This document shows positions 18,532-28,694 of a stretch of DNA of 64,000 nucleotides, piece after piece. The position numbers and the translations under genes are program-made. Below the pieces are notes generated by a model. It was not told the origin of the DNA. It saw only the letters and a program-made list of their open reading frames with translations, and did not search any database. Where the stretch lies: NCBI RefSeq assembly GCF_016591715.1, contig NZ_AP024109.1:992001-1056000 (forward strand). Reading direction: 5' to 3'. How positions within the stretch are numbered: the first letter of the stretch is position 1; each line of letters starts with the position of its first letter. This DNA comes from Mesorhizobium sp. J8 (GTDB lineage Bacteria > Pseudomonadota > Alphaproteobacteria > Rhizobiales > Rhizobiaceae).

Positions 18532-19020
18532 TCATTCGCCCGACGCCGGCGCGCTCAGCCTCCGGTAGGAGACGCCGTCGAATGTTGCCGTCACGAAGCT
18601 TTTGACCGACATCCTGCGCCTGCGCCCGTCGCTGCAGGCATAGAGCGGCCAGCCGGCCTCGCTGCACTCGCTGGCCATGCAGATGCGGGTCACGCAGTTG
18701 CCTGTGGTCAGCCGGAAACCGCCCTTGCCGACGAAACCTTGGAGCAGGCTGCCGTCCGCCGAACGCCATGTCCGTTGCTGGAATTCAGGCCGCAACAGGC
18801 GAGGCTCGAGCGGCGCGGCCAGACCGGCCTGCGCCCCTTGGCCCGCATATTGAAGCCGGTAGCGCGCCATGCCGGTCGTATAGGCGGTGATGAGATCGGA
18901 TTGGCCGGAATAGGCCGATGCGAGGTCGGGGCGGTCGAAAAGATGGGACGCGCGCGGCTCCGCCGCCGACGGGCCCGTCAAGGAGGCGATGGCGACAAAG
19001 GCCAGGTAGACGCGAAGCAT
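18532..19020 (-). CDS. Secreted protein of unknown function
   Basis: A 162-residue protein with a Sec signal peptide (MLRVYLAFVAIASLTGPSAA, cleavage near residue 20). The mature part has four cysteines in two groups (NCVTRICMASEC and ACSDG), which would suit disulfides in the periplasm, and ends with VTATFDGVSYRRLSAP. No family is recognised. ATG 19020 is used; a longer in-frame start at 19107 would bury the signal peptide. Confidence 0.5.
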   Translation of the reverse strand: MLRVYLAFVAIASLTGPSAAEPRASHLFDRPDLASAYSGQSDLITAYTTGMARYRLQYAGQGAQAGLAAPLEPRLLRPEFQQRTWRSADGSLLQGFVGKGGFRLTTGNCVTRICMASECSEAGWPLYACSDGRRRRMSVKSFVTATFDGVSYRRLSAPASGE

Positions 19021-19137
19021 CCCGATTTCCAGCAGCCATTCCGGTCCGGCATGCCGGCTCGCCCGGCTACCCGCGCCTACAATCTTTCCAATCGGATTTT
19101 CGCGCAAGCGCCCGGATTTCAGGGCGGTGGTGCTTTG

Positions 19138-19578
19138 TCAGCCATTGGCGGCCGGTGGCAGCTCGAACAGGTGGGCACCGTCCTCCCGCCCTCGGTCGAC
19201 ATAGCCGATCACGCGGAACCATTTCGCGACGTCCGGCCGGTCCAGCCAGCTGCGCGAATGTATGGGAAGGTTGCCGGCAAGCGCCTGGACATGCCGGATG
19301 TGCCGCTTGCAGAAGCGGACGGTCGCGGCGTTGAAGAAATCCTCCTGCGCCGCAAACAGCGTGTCGGCGGCGTCCCCGTTTTCGTGCCAGGCGATGATCG
19401 CCACTGCCCTGTCTTCCTCGACGAGCGCATGCGCCCGGCCTTCCTTCAGGTTCATCATCAGATTGTCATAGGCGCTTTTGCTGTCCTTGCCGGCCGCCAC
19501 ATACTCGTCCGACATTCGCTTGGACAGCTCTCGGAAGACACTTTCCAGGTCTCCGACCGTCGCCGCGCGTGCTCTCAT
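19138..19578 (-). CDS. Small GNAT-like protein
   Basis: A 146-residue protein. MRARAATVGDLESVFRELSK with a short HALVEEDRAVAIIAWHENG strand pair has the look of a GNAT acetyltransferase, and the later part (FRVIGYVDRG) fits the final GNAT strands. The overall pattern recalls small acyltransferase-like proteins of phage origin, though no phage genes are near. The start is fixed by GTCAGGAGGAGAA directly upstream of the ATG at 19578. It diverges from the LuxR-type gene, 224 bp apart. Confidence 0.5.
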   Translation of the reverse strand: MRARAATVGDLESVFRELSKRMSDEYVAAGKDSKSAYDNLMMNLKEGRAHALVEEDRAVAIIAWHENGDAADTLFAAQEDFFNAATVRFCKRHIRHVQALAGNLPIHSRSWLDRPDVAKWFRVIGYVDRGREDGAHLFELPPAANG

Positions 19579-19802
19579 TTCTCCTCCTGACAGCCCGCCA
19601 GCAGTTTGCCCCAAGGAAGGGAGATCACCAAGAAAACCAAATTCCCGATCTGGGCGATGCGCGCAATCTCATTTCGCATGGACGCGTCCGACCGCTGATC
19701 CCGCTCGCATATCAGCGTTGGCTTGAGATCGCATTTCCCTTGTTGGATACTGGGCTGTCCCGGGCCTGCCCGGCCAGCATCGTTGTCCCAGCACCGTTCT
19801 CA

Positions 19803-20903
19803 ATGGCGGCCATGATCGACCTGATCGAAACCATATACGAGGCGGCCTTCGTTCCGGAGCGATGGAGCGCGGTGCTCCGGAAAGCGAGCGACCTGTCGAA
19901 CGCGGCCAGCGCTCAGGTCTTCTTCTTCAGCGACGACGGCCCGCCGCGCGGAACGACGCTCGACAATCTGCGGCCGCTGTTCGACGAGTTCATCAAGGGC
20001 GATTTCTGGAAGTTCTGCGACAGCGTACAGAAGATGTGCGGCCTGCAGCCGGCGAGCTTCGTGCGCGTCGACGACTTCTTGAGCCCCGATGAGATCGAGC
20101 GCGATCCCGCCCGCATCATGCTGAGGGAGTTCGGCATCGGCGCGCATCTGTGCACGGCGATCCCGATGCCGACGGGAGAGCTGGCGACTTTCGTCTTCCA
20201 GAAATGGATCAGGGATGGCGGCTTCGCCCAAGGCGAGGTCGACGAGCTCGACGCATTGCGGCCTCACCTGGCCCGCGCCAGCCTTGTCGCCGGCCGGCTG
20301 CGGGTCGAGAGGGCGGCGGCCGCCACCTCGGCCCTCGACCTGCTTGGGTTGCCGGCCGCCGTGCTGTCGGCCAACGGTCGCGTCATGGCGACCAACCCGC
20401 ATCTGGACAGGCTCGACACGGCCTTCCTGCCTGTCGCCTATGGCGGATTGGCAATAGCCGATCGCGACGCCAACCGGCTGTTCCAGCTGGCCGTGACCGG
20501 CATGAACCGGGCGGACAATGCGGTCGGATCCATCCCCGTCCCCGGGATCGGCGGCGAGGCGCCGTTCGTCGTCCATCTGTTGCCGCTGCGGCGCTCGGCG
20601 CACGACATCTTCGGCAACGCCGACATCCTGGTAGTGGCCACGCCCGTCAAGCCGAGCGCGCTCGTGCCTTCGGCGAGCCTGCTCAACGCCTTGTTCGATC
20701 TGACGCCGGCGGAGGCGCGGCTGGCGGCCGATCTTTCCGCCGGCCTCACCTTGGCGGAGACGGCCGCACGGGGCGGCATTACCGTCAAATCCGCCCGCAC
20801 ATATCTCGAGCGCGTCTTCCAGAAAACCGGCACCCATCAGCAGAGCCAGCTGGTTGCCATGCTGAAGACGCTGCAGCCGCTGGCCTCACTGCCGCCGCAA
20901 TAA
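19803..20903 (+). CDS. LuxR-family transcriptional regulator
   Basis: A 366-residue regulator. The C-terminus is a LuxR/GerE helix-turn-helix (about residues 298-360: LTPAEARLAADLSAGLTLAE, then TVKSARTYLERVFQKTG). The N-terminal 280 residues include a PAS-like stretch (LDLLGLPAAVLSANGRVMAT) but no receiver domain, so it probably senses a ligand or another protein. ATG 19803 (or 19812) is preferred over a start at 19569 that would overlap the divergent gene and add about 80 unlikely residues. Target genes are unknown; the divergent GNAT-like gene is one candidate. The 203 bp after it hold no gene. Confidence 0.8.
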   Translation: MAAMIDLIETIYEAAFVPERWSAVLRKASDLSNAASAQVFFFSDDGPPRGTTLDNLRPLFDEFIKGDFWKFCDSVQKMCGLQPASFVRVDDFLSPDEIERDPARIMLREFGIGAHLCTAIPMPTGELATFVFQKWIRDGGFAQGEVDELDALRPHLARASLVAGRLRVERAAAATSALDLLGLPAAVLSANGRVMATNPHLDRLDTAFLPVAYGGLAIADRDANRLFQLAVTGMNRADNAVGSIPVPGIGGEAPFVVHLLPLRRSAHDIFGNADILVVATPVKPSALVPSASLLNALFDLTPAEARLAADLSAGLTLAETAARGGITVKSARTYLERVFQKTGTHQQSQLVAMLKTLQPLASLPPQ

Positions 20904-21106
20904 CAGGGAGGCTGCGTCGCGGCGGCCCGAGACAGGTACGTTGAATTCGGCGCCCGCCTGCCATAAAAAGGCGCAAGTTTCGATCGGCTGGGATATCCAG
21001 ACGTGCCCGAACCCTGCAGCCATGATTGTTTTGGGTTGCGTTGGCCGGCGGGCCGTCGGCAACCAGTCGGCCCGTGAAGGGGCGGCTACAGCATTTGGGG
21101 CATGTA

Positions 21107-22126
21107 TTGACGTCGAGCAGGCCTATCCTGATCACCGGCGCGGCCGGCTTCATAGGTTTTCACCTTTGCCGCAGGCTGCTCGCCGAAGGCCGGCAGGTTG
21201 TCGGCCTCGATTCCATGAACGAGTATTACGACGTCGCCCTGAAGCAAGCGCGGCTGGAGCGGCTGAAAGGGTTCGCGAACTTTCGGTTCGAGCATGCCGA
21301 TCTCGCCGACCGCGATGGCATCTCGGCGGTCTTTGCCTCGGCGGCGCCGGAGATCGTCGTCAATCTCGCCGCGCAGGCGGGAGTCCGCTATTCGCTGATC
21401 AATCCGCACGTCTATGCGCAAAGCAATCTCAACGGCTTCCTCAACATCCTGGAAGGGTGCCGGCAGGCCGCGGTTGGCCACCTCGTCTATGCATCGTCTA
21501 GCTCGATCTATGGCGGCAGCGCGCGCATGCCTTTCTCCGTGCACGATTCCGCCGACCATCCCCTCAGCCTCTATGCCGCCAGCAAGAAGGCGAACGAGCT
21601 GATGGCCCACACCTACAGCCACCTGTTCGGGCTGCCGACGACGGGCTTGCGCTTCTTCACCGTCTACGGTCCGTGGGGACGGCCCGACATGGCCTTGTTC
21701 ATCTTCACCAAGGCCATCCTCGCCGGCCAGCCGATCGACGTCTTCAACCATGGCAACATGCAGCGCGATTTCACCTATATCGACGACATCGTCGAGGGGC
21801 TGGTCCGCGTCATGCAGCATCCCGCGACGCCCAATCCCGATTGGACAAGTGCGGCACCCGATCCCGCGACAAGCAATGCGCCGTTCAGGATCCACAACAT
21901 CGGCGACAGCTCGCCCATCGAGCTCAGCCGGCTGATCGACGTGCTGGAAGAAGCGCTTGGGAAGAAGGCAATCCGCAACATGATGCCGCTGCAGCCGGGC
22001 GACGTGCCGGCAACTTTCGCCGATGTGACCTCGCTCGAAGAGGTGACCGGCTTCAAGCCTAGGATCCCGATCGAGATCGGCGTTCCGCGCTTCGTGGAAT
22101 GGTATCGGGATTTCTACCAGGTCTGA
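21107..22126 (+). CDS. NAD-dependent epimerase, UDP-glucuronate 4-epimerase-like
   Basis: A 339-residue extended SDR. The NAD-binding GAAGFIG is at residues 11-17, an ASSSSIYG active-site strand follows, and Y156/K160 (YAASK) form the catalytic pair. The sequence is closest to UDP-glucuronate 4-epimerases, which make UDP-galacturonate for lipopolysaccharide or exopolysaccharide. The start is TTG at 21107, with GGGG at 21097-21100 upstream and a start two residues before the first strand; an earlier in-frame TTG at 21026 is less likely. It stands alone, followed by a convergent MFS gene. Confidence 0.82.
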   Translation: MTSSRPILITGAAGFIGFHLCRRLLAEGRQVVGLDSMNEYYDVALKQARLERLKGFANFRFEHADLADRDGISAVFASAAPEIVVNLAAQAGVRYSLINPHVYAQSNLNGFLNILEGCRQAAVGHLVYASSSSIYGGSARMPFSVHDSADHPLSLYAASKKANELMAHTYSHLFGLPTTGLRFFTVYGPWGRPDMALFIFTKAILAGQPIDVFNHGNMQRDFTYIDDIVEGLVRVMQHPATPNPDWTSAAPDPATSNAPFRIHNIGDSSPIELSRLIDVLEEALGKKAIRNMMPLQPGDVPATFADVTSLEEVTGFKPRIPIEIGVPRFVEWYRDFYQV

Positions 22127-22152
22127 TCTCAGCAAACCGGGCTCGCTGATCG

Positions 22153-23463
22153 TTAGTCGGCCTGGCGTAACTGCCTGTCGATCCAGAGCGCGATCAGCGT
22201 GCAGGCGGCGCCCGAAAGCAGATAGGCGCCGGCGGCGATGAGGCCGAAAGTGCCGGCCAGCAGCAGCGCTGCAAGCGGCGCGAAGCCGGCGCCGAACATC
22301 CAGGCGAGGTCCGACGTCACCGCCGAGCCGGTATAGCGGTGCCGGCGCGAGAAGCTCGACGCGACGACGCCCGAAGATTGTCCGAAGCTCAGGCCCAGCA
22401 GGATGAAGCCCAGCACCATGAACACCGTCTCGCCGACGGTGCCGCCATTGAGAAGCTGCGGGGCAAAGCCGCTGAATGCGGCGATGGCCACGGCGCCGCC
22501 GCCGAGCAGGGCGCGGCGCCCGACACGGTCGGCCAGCGGACCCGATGCGACGATCGCCGCGATGCCGAACAGCGCGCTTACCGCCTCGATCACCAGGAAG
22601 CGCTCGGGACCCTCATTGGTGAACAGGAACACCCAGGACAGCGGGAACACCGTCACCATGTGGAACAGGGCGAAGCTCGCCAGCGGCGCGAAGGCGCCGA
22701 CGACGACGTTGCGGCCTTCGGTGCCGATCATGTCCCTGATGCGGGTCGGCTGCAGGTCGCCGCTCTCGTAGAGTTTCGAGAACTCGGGCGTCACCACGAT
22801 GCGCAGCCTGGCAAACAGCGCCACGACGTTGATGGCGAAGGCGACGAAGAACGGATAGCGCCAGCCCCAGGCGAAGAAGTCTTCGGCCGAGAGGTTGGCG
22901 ACGAAGAAGGCAAACAGCGAGCTTGCCACGATGAGCCCGATCGGCGCGCCGAGCTGCGGGATCATGGCATAGATGCCGCGCCGGTTCTGCGGTGCGTTCA
23001 GCGCCAAAAGCGAGGGCAGCCCGTCCCAGGTCCCGCCAAGCGCAAGGCCCTGCAGGAACCGGGTCAGCGCCAGCAGCCAGGCGGCGACCGCGCCGACATC
23101 TTCATAGGACGGCAGGAACGCCATGGCGACGGTCGAGGTGCCGAGCAGGAACAGCGCGATCGTCAGCTTGGCGCCGCGGCCGTAGGCGCGGTCGATCGCC
23201 ATGAACAGCACGGTGCCGAACGGACGCGCGATGAAGGCCAGCGCGAAAATGGCGAAAGAGTAAAGCGTCCCGACCAGCGGATCGTGCGTTGGAAATACAA
23301 GCTTGGGGAACACGATCACGGAAGCGATCGCATAGACGAAGAAATCGAAGAATTCCGACGTCCTGCCGATGATTACGCCGACCGCGATATCGCCGGCGCT
23401 GACCTGGCCGTGATGCGAGCCGATCAGCCTGCTGTCAGTTCCGGCAGTCGAAGTTTCAGCCAT
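22153..23463 (-). CDS. MFS transporter (metabolite:proton symporter type)
   Basis: A 436-residue transporter with about 12 hydrophobic helices. The inter-helix loop ADRVGRRALL (second half) and DRAYGRGAKL (first half) are typical MFS loop 2-3 and 8-9 motifs. The N-terminal helix with SEFFDFFVYAIAS and the overall layout match the metabolite:H+ symporter (ShiA/ProP-like) group. The substrate cannot be read. ATG 23463 is used; an in-frame TTG at 23478 is the only earlier option. Its 5' end faces the cyo operon, so the 211-bp gap is a divergent regulatory region. Confidence 0.78.
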   Translation of the reverse strand: MAETSTAGTDSRLIGSHHGQVSAGDIAVGVIIGRTSEFFDFFVYAIASVIVFPKLVFPTHDPLVGTLYSFAIFALAFIARPFGTVLFMAIDRAYGRGAKLTIALFLLGTSTVAMAFLPSYEDVGAVAAWLLALTRFLQGLALGGTWDGLPSLLALNAPQNRRGIYAMIPQLGAPIGLIVASSLFAFFVANLSAEDFFAWGWRYPFFVAFAINVVALFARLRIVVTPEFSKLYESGDLQPTRIRDMIGTEGRNVVVGAFAPLASFALFHMVTVFPLSWVFLFTNEGPERFLVIEAVSALFGIAAIVASGPLADRVGRRALLGGGAVAIAAFSGFAPQLLNGGTVGETVFMVLGFILLGLSFGQSSGVVASSFSRRHRYTGSAVTSDLAWMFGAGFAPLAALLLAGTFGLIAAGAYLLSGAACTLIALWIDRQLRQAD

Positions 23464-23564
23464 CTTGTCCGTTGCCAACGAGTTCGGACCGGGCGCGCCC
23501 GGTCCGAGATGCGATTGTCATCCCATGGTGCGTGGCCAGTTTCGTCAAAGCTGCTCCGACTGGG

Positions 23565-23585
23565 CATTGGACAAATTGTCCAATG
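23565..23585. promoter_or_regulatory. Perfect 21-bp palindrome upstream of cyoA
   Basis: Ten-base arms CATTGGACAA and TTGTCCAATG flank a single A. No T run follows, and it sits between two divergent starts, so it looks like an operator rather than a terminator. It lies 89 bp upstream of the cyoA start and 102 bp from the MFS start. Size and symmetry fit a dimeric regulator (MarR, GntR or TetR type). No second copy was noticed in the window. Confidence 0.65.
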
Positions 23586-23674
23586 TCGTTGCGCAGCCGG
23601 CGGCAGTAGCCGTTGGTCCATATCGCATCGCAACCTGCAAAGACCTGCTGCAGGCCCATCGAGGGCAGCGTTTG

Positions 23675-24856
23675 ATGAAACGATCCGGAGCCTTGCTTCT
23701 TTTTCCGCTGGCCGTGCTGCTGAGCGGCTGCGACTTCGTCGTGCTGTCGCCCGCGGGCGACGTGGCGGCACAGCAGCGCGACCTGCTCGTCGTCTCGACC
23801 CTTTTGATGCTGCTCATCATCGTGCCCGTCATGGCGCTGACCGTGTTCTTTGCCTGGCGTTACCGGCAATCGAGCACGACGGCGACCTACACGCCCGACT
23901 GGGACCATTCGACCAAGCTGGAGCTGGTGATCTGGGCAGCACCGCTGCTCGTCATCATCTGCCTGGGTGCGCTCACCTGGCTGGGTACCCATCTTCTCGA
24001 TCCCTACCGGCGCATCGACCGGATCGAGGCTGGACAGCCGGTCACACAGAACCACAAGCCGCTCAAGGTCGAGGTCGTCGCGCTCGACTGGAAGTGGCTC
24101 TTCATCTATCCGGACTACGGCATCGCCTCCGTCAACGAGCTGGCCGCTCCGGTCAACCAGCCGATCGACTTCCGCATCACCTCGTCCACGGTGATGAATT
24201 CCTTCTACATTCCCGCCCTTGCCGGGCAGATCTACGCCATGCCTGCCATGGAGACGAAGCTGCACGCGGTCATCAACCGTCCAGGCACCTATACCGGCTT
24301 CTCGGCCAATTACAGCGGCGCGGGCTTCTCCGGCATGCGCTTTGCGTTCCACGGCCTCACCGACCAGGCCTTCGCTGACTGGGTGGCCCAGGCCAAGAGC
24401 GCGCAGGCCACGCTCAGCCGCGAGACCTATCTCGCGCTCGAACGTCCGAGCGAGAACGAGCCGGTCCGCCACTATGCCTCCGTCGATCCCGACCTCTATG
24501 GCGCGATCCTCAATCTGTGCGTCGAGCGCGGCAAGATGTGCATGAACGAGATGATGTCGATCGACGCCAGGGGCGGCCTTGGCCTTGCCGGCGTGCGCAA
24601 CACCCTGCCGCTGCAGTATGACAAGCTTGCCCGGCGTGGGGCGGTATTCGGCAACGGCCCGTCCTATGTCGCAAGCATCTGCACGGCGGAGGAGGCGGCC
24701 GCCGCTTCCCGCGCGGCCCGGGATGCCGATGACAAGGCTTGGCCGCTCAGGGACCTGTCCCCGCTGCGCGGCGTCGGCCTGCTGGCACCCGGCGCCGGCA
24801 GCCGCCGTGCCGACGCCGAGACGCCGTCGCTCGGCCTGCTGCGCTTCGAATTGTGA
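23675..24856 (+). CDS. cyoA: Cytochrome bo3 ubiquinol oxidase subunit II
   Basis: A 393-residue lipoprotein subunit of the proton-pumping quinol oxidase. The signal ends in the lipobox LLSGC (C19), two transmembrane helices follow (about 40-62 and 85-108), then a periplasmic cupredoxin domain with [14 protein letters not shown]. The copper-A ligands of cytochrome c oxidases are absent, as expected for a quinol oxidase. The C-terminus is long (about 70 residues beyond the core, with [12 protein letters not shown]). First gene of a tight operon; the start at 23675 is placed just before the signal peptide. Confidence 0.93.
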   Translation: MKRSGALLLFPLAVLLSGCDFVVLSPAGDVAAQQRDLLVVSTLLMLLIIVPVMALTVFFAWRYRQSSTTATYTPDWDHSTKLELVIWAAPLLVIICLGALTWLGTHLLDPYRRIDRIEAGQPVTQNHKPLKVEVVALDWKWLFIYPDYGIASVNELAAPVNQPIDFRITSSTVMNSFYIPALAGQIYAMPAMETKLHAVINRPGTYTGFSANYSGAGFSGMRFAFHGLTDQAFADWVAQAKSAQATLSRETYLALERPSENEPVRHYASVDPDLYGAILNLCVERGKMCMNEMMSIDARGGLGLAGVRNTLPLQYDKLARRGAVFGNGPSYVASICTAEEAAAASRAARDADDKAWPLRDLSPLRGVGLLAPGAGSRRADAETPSLGLLRFEL

Positions 24857-24866
24857 GGGATGGCGA

Positions 24867-26873
24867 ATGCCTGAGACGCTGACCAAATTCATCTTCGGCC
24901 GCCTCACCCTGGAGTCGCTGCCGCTGCACGAGCCGATCGTCGTCGGCACCTTCGTCGTGGTGGCGCTCGGCGGTTTGGCTCTTCTCGGCGCGGTCACCTA
25001 TTTCAAGCTTTGGGGCTACCTGTGGCGCGAATGGTTCACCAGCGTCGACCACAAGAAAATCGGCATCATGTATATGGTGCTCGGCCTCGTCATGCTTCTG
25101 CGCGGCTTCTCCGACGCCATCATGATGCGCCTGCAGCAGGCGATCGCCTTCAACGGTTCGGAAGGCTATCTCAACGCCCATCACTACGACCAGATCTTCA
25201 CCGCCCATGGCGTGATCATGATCTTCTTCGTGGCGATGCCCTTCGTCACCGGTCTGATGAACTTCGTCGTGCCGCTGCAGATCGGCGCGCGCGACGTCTC
25301 CTTCCCCTTCCTCAACAATTTCAGCTTCTGGATGACGGTCGGCGGCGCCATCCTGGTCATGGCCTCGCTGTTCGTCGGCGAGTTCGCCCGCACCGGCTGG
25401 CTGGCCTATCCGCCGCTCTCCGGCATCAACTACAGTCCCGATGTCGGCGTCGATTATTACATATGGGCGCTGCAGGTGGCGGGCGTCGGCACGACCTTGT
25501 CGGGCATCAACCTGATCTGCACCATCATCAAGATGCGCGCCCCCGGCATGACGATGATGCGCATGCCCGTGTTCACCTGGACCTCGCTCTGCACCAACGT
25601 GCTGATCGTCGCATCCTTCCCGGTGCTGACGGCGGTGCTGACGCTTTTGGCGCTCGACCGCTATGTCGGCACCAACTTCTTCACCAACGACTTCGGCGGC
25701 AACCCGATGATGTATGTGAACCTCATCTGGATATGGGGTCACCCGGAAGTCTACATCCTCATCCTGCCGCTGTTCGGCGTCTTCTCCGAGGTCACCTCGA
25801 CCTTCTCCGGCAAGCGCCTGTTCGGCTACACCTCGATGGTCTACGCCACGGTGGTCATCACCATCCTGTCCTACCTGGTTTGGCTGCACCACTTCTTCAC
25901 CATGGGCTCCGGCGCCAGCGTCAACTCCTTCTTCGGCATCACCACCATGATCATCTCGATCCCAACGGGCGCGAAGATGTTCAACTGGCTGTTCACCATG
26001 TATCGCGGCCGCATCCGCTTCGAACTGCCGATGATGTGGACGCTGGCCTTCATGCTCACCTTCGTCGTCGGCGGCATGACCGGCGTGCTGCTTGCCGTGC
26101 CGCCGGCCGACTTCGTGCTGCACAACAGCCTGTTTCTGATCGCGCATTTCCATAACGTCATCATCGGCGGCGTGCTGTTCGGCCTGTTCGCCGGCATCGC
26201 CTATTGGTGGCCCAAGGCCTTCGGCTTCAGGCTCGATCCGTTCTGGGGCAAGGTTTCGTTCTGGTGCTGGGTGCTCGGCTTCTGGTTCGCCTTCATGCCG
26301 CTCTATATCCTCGGCCTGATGGGCGTGACGCGCCGTATGCGCGTCTTCGACGATCCCTCGCTGCAGATATGGTTCGTCATCGCCGCATTCGGCGCGGTGC
26401 TGATCGCCGCCGGCATCGCCGCCTTCCTGGTCCAGATCTTCGTCTCCATCCGCAAGCGCGCGGAACTGGTCGACCTGACCGGCGATCCCTGGGACGGCCG
26501 CACGCTCGAATGGTCGACCTCCTCGCCGCCGCCGGCCTACAATTTTGCCTTCACCCCCATCATCCGCGACAACGATGCCTGGTGGGACATGAAGAAGGCC
26601 GGCTATCGGCGCCCGATCTCCGGCTTCAAGCCGATCCACATGCCGAAGAACACCGGCACCGGCGTCATCTTGGCTGTGTTCAGCGTCGCGCTCGGCTTCG
26701 GGCTGATCTGGTACATGTGGTGGCTGGCGGCGCTGAGCTTCGTCTGCCTGATCGCCACCGCGATCGGCCATACCTTCAACTATCATCGCGACTTCGACAT
26801 CCCGGCGGCCGAGGTCGCCCAAACGGAGGAAGCGAGGACGGCGCTCCTCGCCGCTCAGGGGGCTAGGGCTTGA
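24867..26873 (+). CDS. cyoB: Cytochrome bo3 ubiquinol oxidase subunit I
   Basis: A 668-residue heme-copper oxidase subunit I with about 15 membrane helices. Quinol-site residues of the E. coli enzyme are conserved: R79 and D83 in RGFSDA, and H106 and Q109 in HHYDQ. H114 in FTAHG is a heme ligand. [10 protein letters not shown] holds the CuB histidine and the cross-linked tyrosine, and [11 protein letters not shown] supplies two more CuB histidines. It reduces O2 to water with ubiquinol electrons and pumps protons. It starts 10 bp after cyoA and ends 2 bp before cyoC. Confidence 0.95.
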   Translation: MPETLTKFIFGRLTLESLPLHEPIVVGTFVVVALGGLALLGAVTYFKLWGYLWREWFTSVDHKKIGIMYMVLGLVMLLRGFSDAIMMRLQQAIAFNGSEGYLNAHHYDQIFTAHGVIMIFFVAMPFVTGLMNFVVPLQIGARDVSFPFLNNFSFWMTVGGAILVMASLFVGEFARTGWLAYPPLSGINYSPDVGVDYYIWALQVAGVGTTLSGINLICTIIKMRAPGMTMMRMPVFTWTSLCTNVLIVASFPVLTAVLTLLALDRYVGTNFFTNDFGGNPMMYVNLIWIWGHPEVYILILPLFGVFSEVTSTFSGKRLFGYTSMVYATVVITILSYLVWLHHFFTMGSGASVNSFFGITTMIISIPTGAKMFNWLFTMYRGRIRFELPMMWTLAFMLTFVVGGMTGVLLAVPPADFVLHNSLFLIAHFHNVIIGGVLFGLFAGIAYWWPKAFGFRLDPFWGKVSFWCWVLGFWFAFMPLYILGLMGVTRRMRVFDDPSLQIWFVIAAFGAVLIAAGIAAFLVQIFVSIRKRAELVDLTGDPWDGRTLEWSTSSPPPAYNFAFTPIIRDNDAWWDMKKAGYRRPISGFKPIHMPKNTGTGVILAVFSVALGFGLIWYMWWLAALSFVCLIATAIGHTFNYHRDFDIPAAEVAQTEEARTALLAAQGARA

Positions 26874-26875
26874 GC

Positions 26876-27502
26876 ATGGCATCGACGGCGATCACGGCCG
26901 GCGCCGAGCCGGTCTTCCACCTGGAAGAAGAGCACGCGCACGCCGAAGGCGGCAGCACCATGCTCGGCTTCTGGCTCTATTTGATGAGCGACTGCCTGAT
27001 CTTCGCCATGCTGTTCGCGGCATTTGGCGTGCTCGGCGGCAATTACGCCGCGGGTCCGGCGCCGAAGGACCTGTTCGACCTCGGCCTGGTGGCGGTCAAC
27101 ACCACCATGCTGCTCTTGTCCTCGATCACCTATGGCTTTGCCATGCTGACCATGGACAAGGGCCGCGTCGGCGCAACGCAAGCCTGGCTCGCCGTGACCA
27201 TGCTGTTCGGCCTGGCGTTCCTCTCCATCGAGCTCTACGAGTTCGCGCATATGATCCACGAGGGCGCGACGCCGCAGCGCAGCGCCTTCCTGTCATCCTT
27301 CTTCACGCTGGTGGGCACCCACGGCCTGCACGTCACCTTCGGCATCGTCTGGATGCTGACGCTGATGGTGCAGGTCGCCCGATACGGCCTCATCGAGGCC
27401 AACCGTCGCCGGCTGATGTGCCTCTCCATGTTCTGGCACTTCCTCGACGTCGTCTGGATCGGCGTCTTCACCTTCGTCTATCTGATGGGGATGCTCAGAT
27501 GA
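26876..27502 (+). CDS. cyoC: Cytochrome bo3 ubiquinol oxidase subunit III
   Basis: A 208-residue subunit with five membrane helices. The first helix motif GFWLYLMSDCLIFAMLF and the SIELYEFAHMIHEGATPQRS loop, with THGLHV further on, match subunit III of quinol oxidases. It stabilises subunit I and its proton pathway. ATG 26876 lies two bases after the cyoB stop; an in-frame TTG at 26870 would overlap cyoB. Its last codons overlap the start of cyoD (ATGA). Confidence 0.93.
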   Translation: MASTAITAGAEPVFHLEEEHAHAEGGSTMLGFWLYLMSDCLIFAMLFAAFGVLGGNYAAGPAPKDLFDLGLVAVNTTMLLLSSITYGFAMLTMDKGRVGATQAWLAVTMLFGLAFLSIELYEFAHMIHEGATPQRSAFLSSFFTLVGTHGLHVTFGIVWMLTLMVQVARYGLIEANRRRLMCLSMFWHFLDVVWIGVFTFVYLMGMLR

Positions 27503-27873
27503 GCGCTCATGATCATGCCGATCACGACCACACGCATGGCGGCGCCGCGCACGGGTCGCTGAAGGGCTATCTGATCGGCTTCGCCCTGTCGGTGGTGCTC
27601 ACCGCCATCCCGTTCTGGATGGTCATGACCGGCGCCATCGACAACAAGCAGGCCACGGCCATCATCATCATGGCCTTCGCGGTGGTGCAGATCGTGGTGC
27701 ACATGGTCTTCTTCCTGCACATGAACCCCGCCTCGGAAGGCGGATGGTCGATGCTGGCGCTCATCTTCACGGTGATCCTCGTCGTCATCGTGCTGAGCGG
27801 CTCGCTGTGGGTGATGTATCACCTCAACGCCAACATGATGCCGGGACTCCACGAGATGCGGGAGATGCCATGA
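27499..27873 (+). CDS. cyoD: Cytochrome bo3 ubiquinol oxidase subunit IV
   Basis: A 124-residue subunit with three transmembrane helices (about 26-46, 54-75, 87-110) and a His/Asp-rich N-terminus (HDHADHDHTHGG) that is longer and more histidine-rich than usual. The VHMVFFLHM motif matches CyoD. It helps assemble the CuB site of subunit I. It overlaps cyoC and the following SURF1 gene by four bases each, so translation is coupled. Confidence 0.9.
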   Translation: MSAHDHADHDHTHGGAAHGSLKGYLIGFALSVVLTAIPFWMVMTGAIDNKQATAIIIMAFAVVQIVVHMVFFLHMNPASEGGWSMLALIFTVILVVIVLSGSLWVMYHLNANMMPGLHEMREMP

Positions 27874-28694
27874 GCCCCATTTCGGGCGTGGGCGTGTCGG
27901 GCGCGGGAAGGGCCAGTTTCGAGGCAAAAGACATGATCGCCCGGGCAGATATTGCCTCTCACGCCGAGCCGTCAAAGGGCTCCGCGTCACGGTTTTTGCT
28001 TGTGCTGCTCGGGTTCCTCGGCGTTTTGGTGTTTCTCGGGCTCGGCATCTGGCAGCTGGAAAGGCGGGTCTGGAAGCTCGATCTCATCGCCCGCGTCGAC
28101 CAGCGCATCCATGCTTCCGTCGTCGATGCGCCGGGTCCCTCGACATGGGCCGATATCGATGCGGCCGGCTTTGAATACCGCCATGTGCGGTTGGCCGGGC
28201 AGTTCCAGGGCGCCAACACGCTGGTGCAGGCAGTGACCGAGCTTGGCGGCGGCTATTGGGTGCTGACGCCGATGCGCAGCGACCGCGGTTTCACGGTTCT
28301 CGTCAACCGGGGCTTCGTTCCGCAGGAGCGCAAGGCGGAGTTCGAGCGGGAGAATGCCGCGCTCACCTCGCCGGCATCGGTTGACGGGCTGTTGCGCATC
28401 AGCGAACCCGGCGGCGGTTTCCTGCGCAGCAACGAGCCGGCGGCTGATCGCTGGTATTCGCGCGACGTCGCGGCAATCGCCAAGGCGCGCGGTCTGACCG
28501 ATGTCGCGCCCTATTTCGTCGATGCCGGGCTGTTAGGCCCCGATAGCTGGCCGCGCGGCGGGCTCACCGTCGTCAAGTTTCGCAACGCCCATCTGGTCTA
28601 CGCTTTGACCTGGTTTGCCTTGGCCGCGATGTTGGCGATGGCGCTTGCCAGGCCGATCGTCGCCGGCCGCGGCCAGCGGAAGGCGCCAAGATGA
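27870..28694 (+). CDS. SURF1 family oxidase assembly protein
   Basis: A 274-residue protein with the SURF1 layout: an N-terminal helix (about 43-62, VLLGFLGVLVFLGLGIWQLE) with the family motif GxWQLxRxxWK, a periplasmic domain with FEYRHVRLAGQF, GYWVLTPM and VNRGFVP, and a C-terminal helix after NAHLVYALTWF. SURF1 proteins help insert heme into subunit I of heme-copper oxidases. Overlaps (ATGA) with cyoD before and the kinase gene after place it firmly in the cyo operon. Confidence 0.9.
   Translation: MSPISGVGVSGAGRASFEAKDMIARADIASHAEPSKGSASRFLLVLLGFLGVLVFLGLGIWQLERRVWKLDLIARVDQRIHASVVDAPGPSTWADIDAAGFEYRHVRLAGQFQGANTLVQAVTELGGGYWVLTPMRSDRGFTVLVNRGFVPQERKAEFERENAALTSPASVDGLLRISEPGGGFLRSNEPAADRWYSRDVAAIAKARGLTDVAPYFVDAGLLGPDSWPRGGLTVVKFRNAHLVYALTWFALAAMLAMALARPIVAGRGQRKAPR

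Noticed and set aside
24747..26882. Minus-strand ORF of 711 codons opposite cyoB
   Set aside because: Antisense to a strongly conserved oxidase subunit; composition is typical of a shadow frame.
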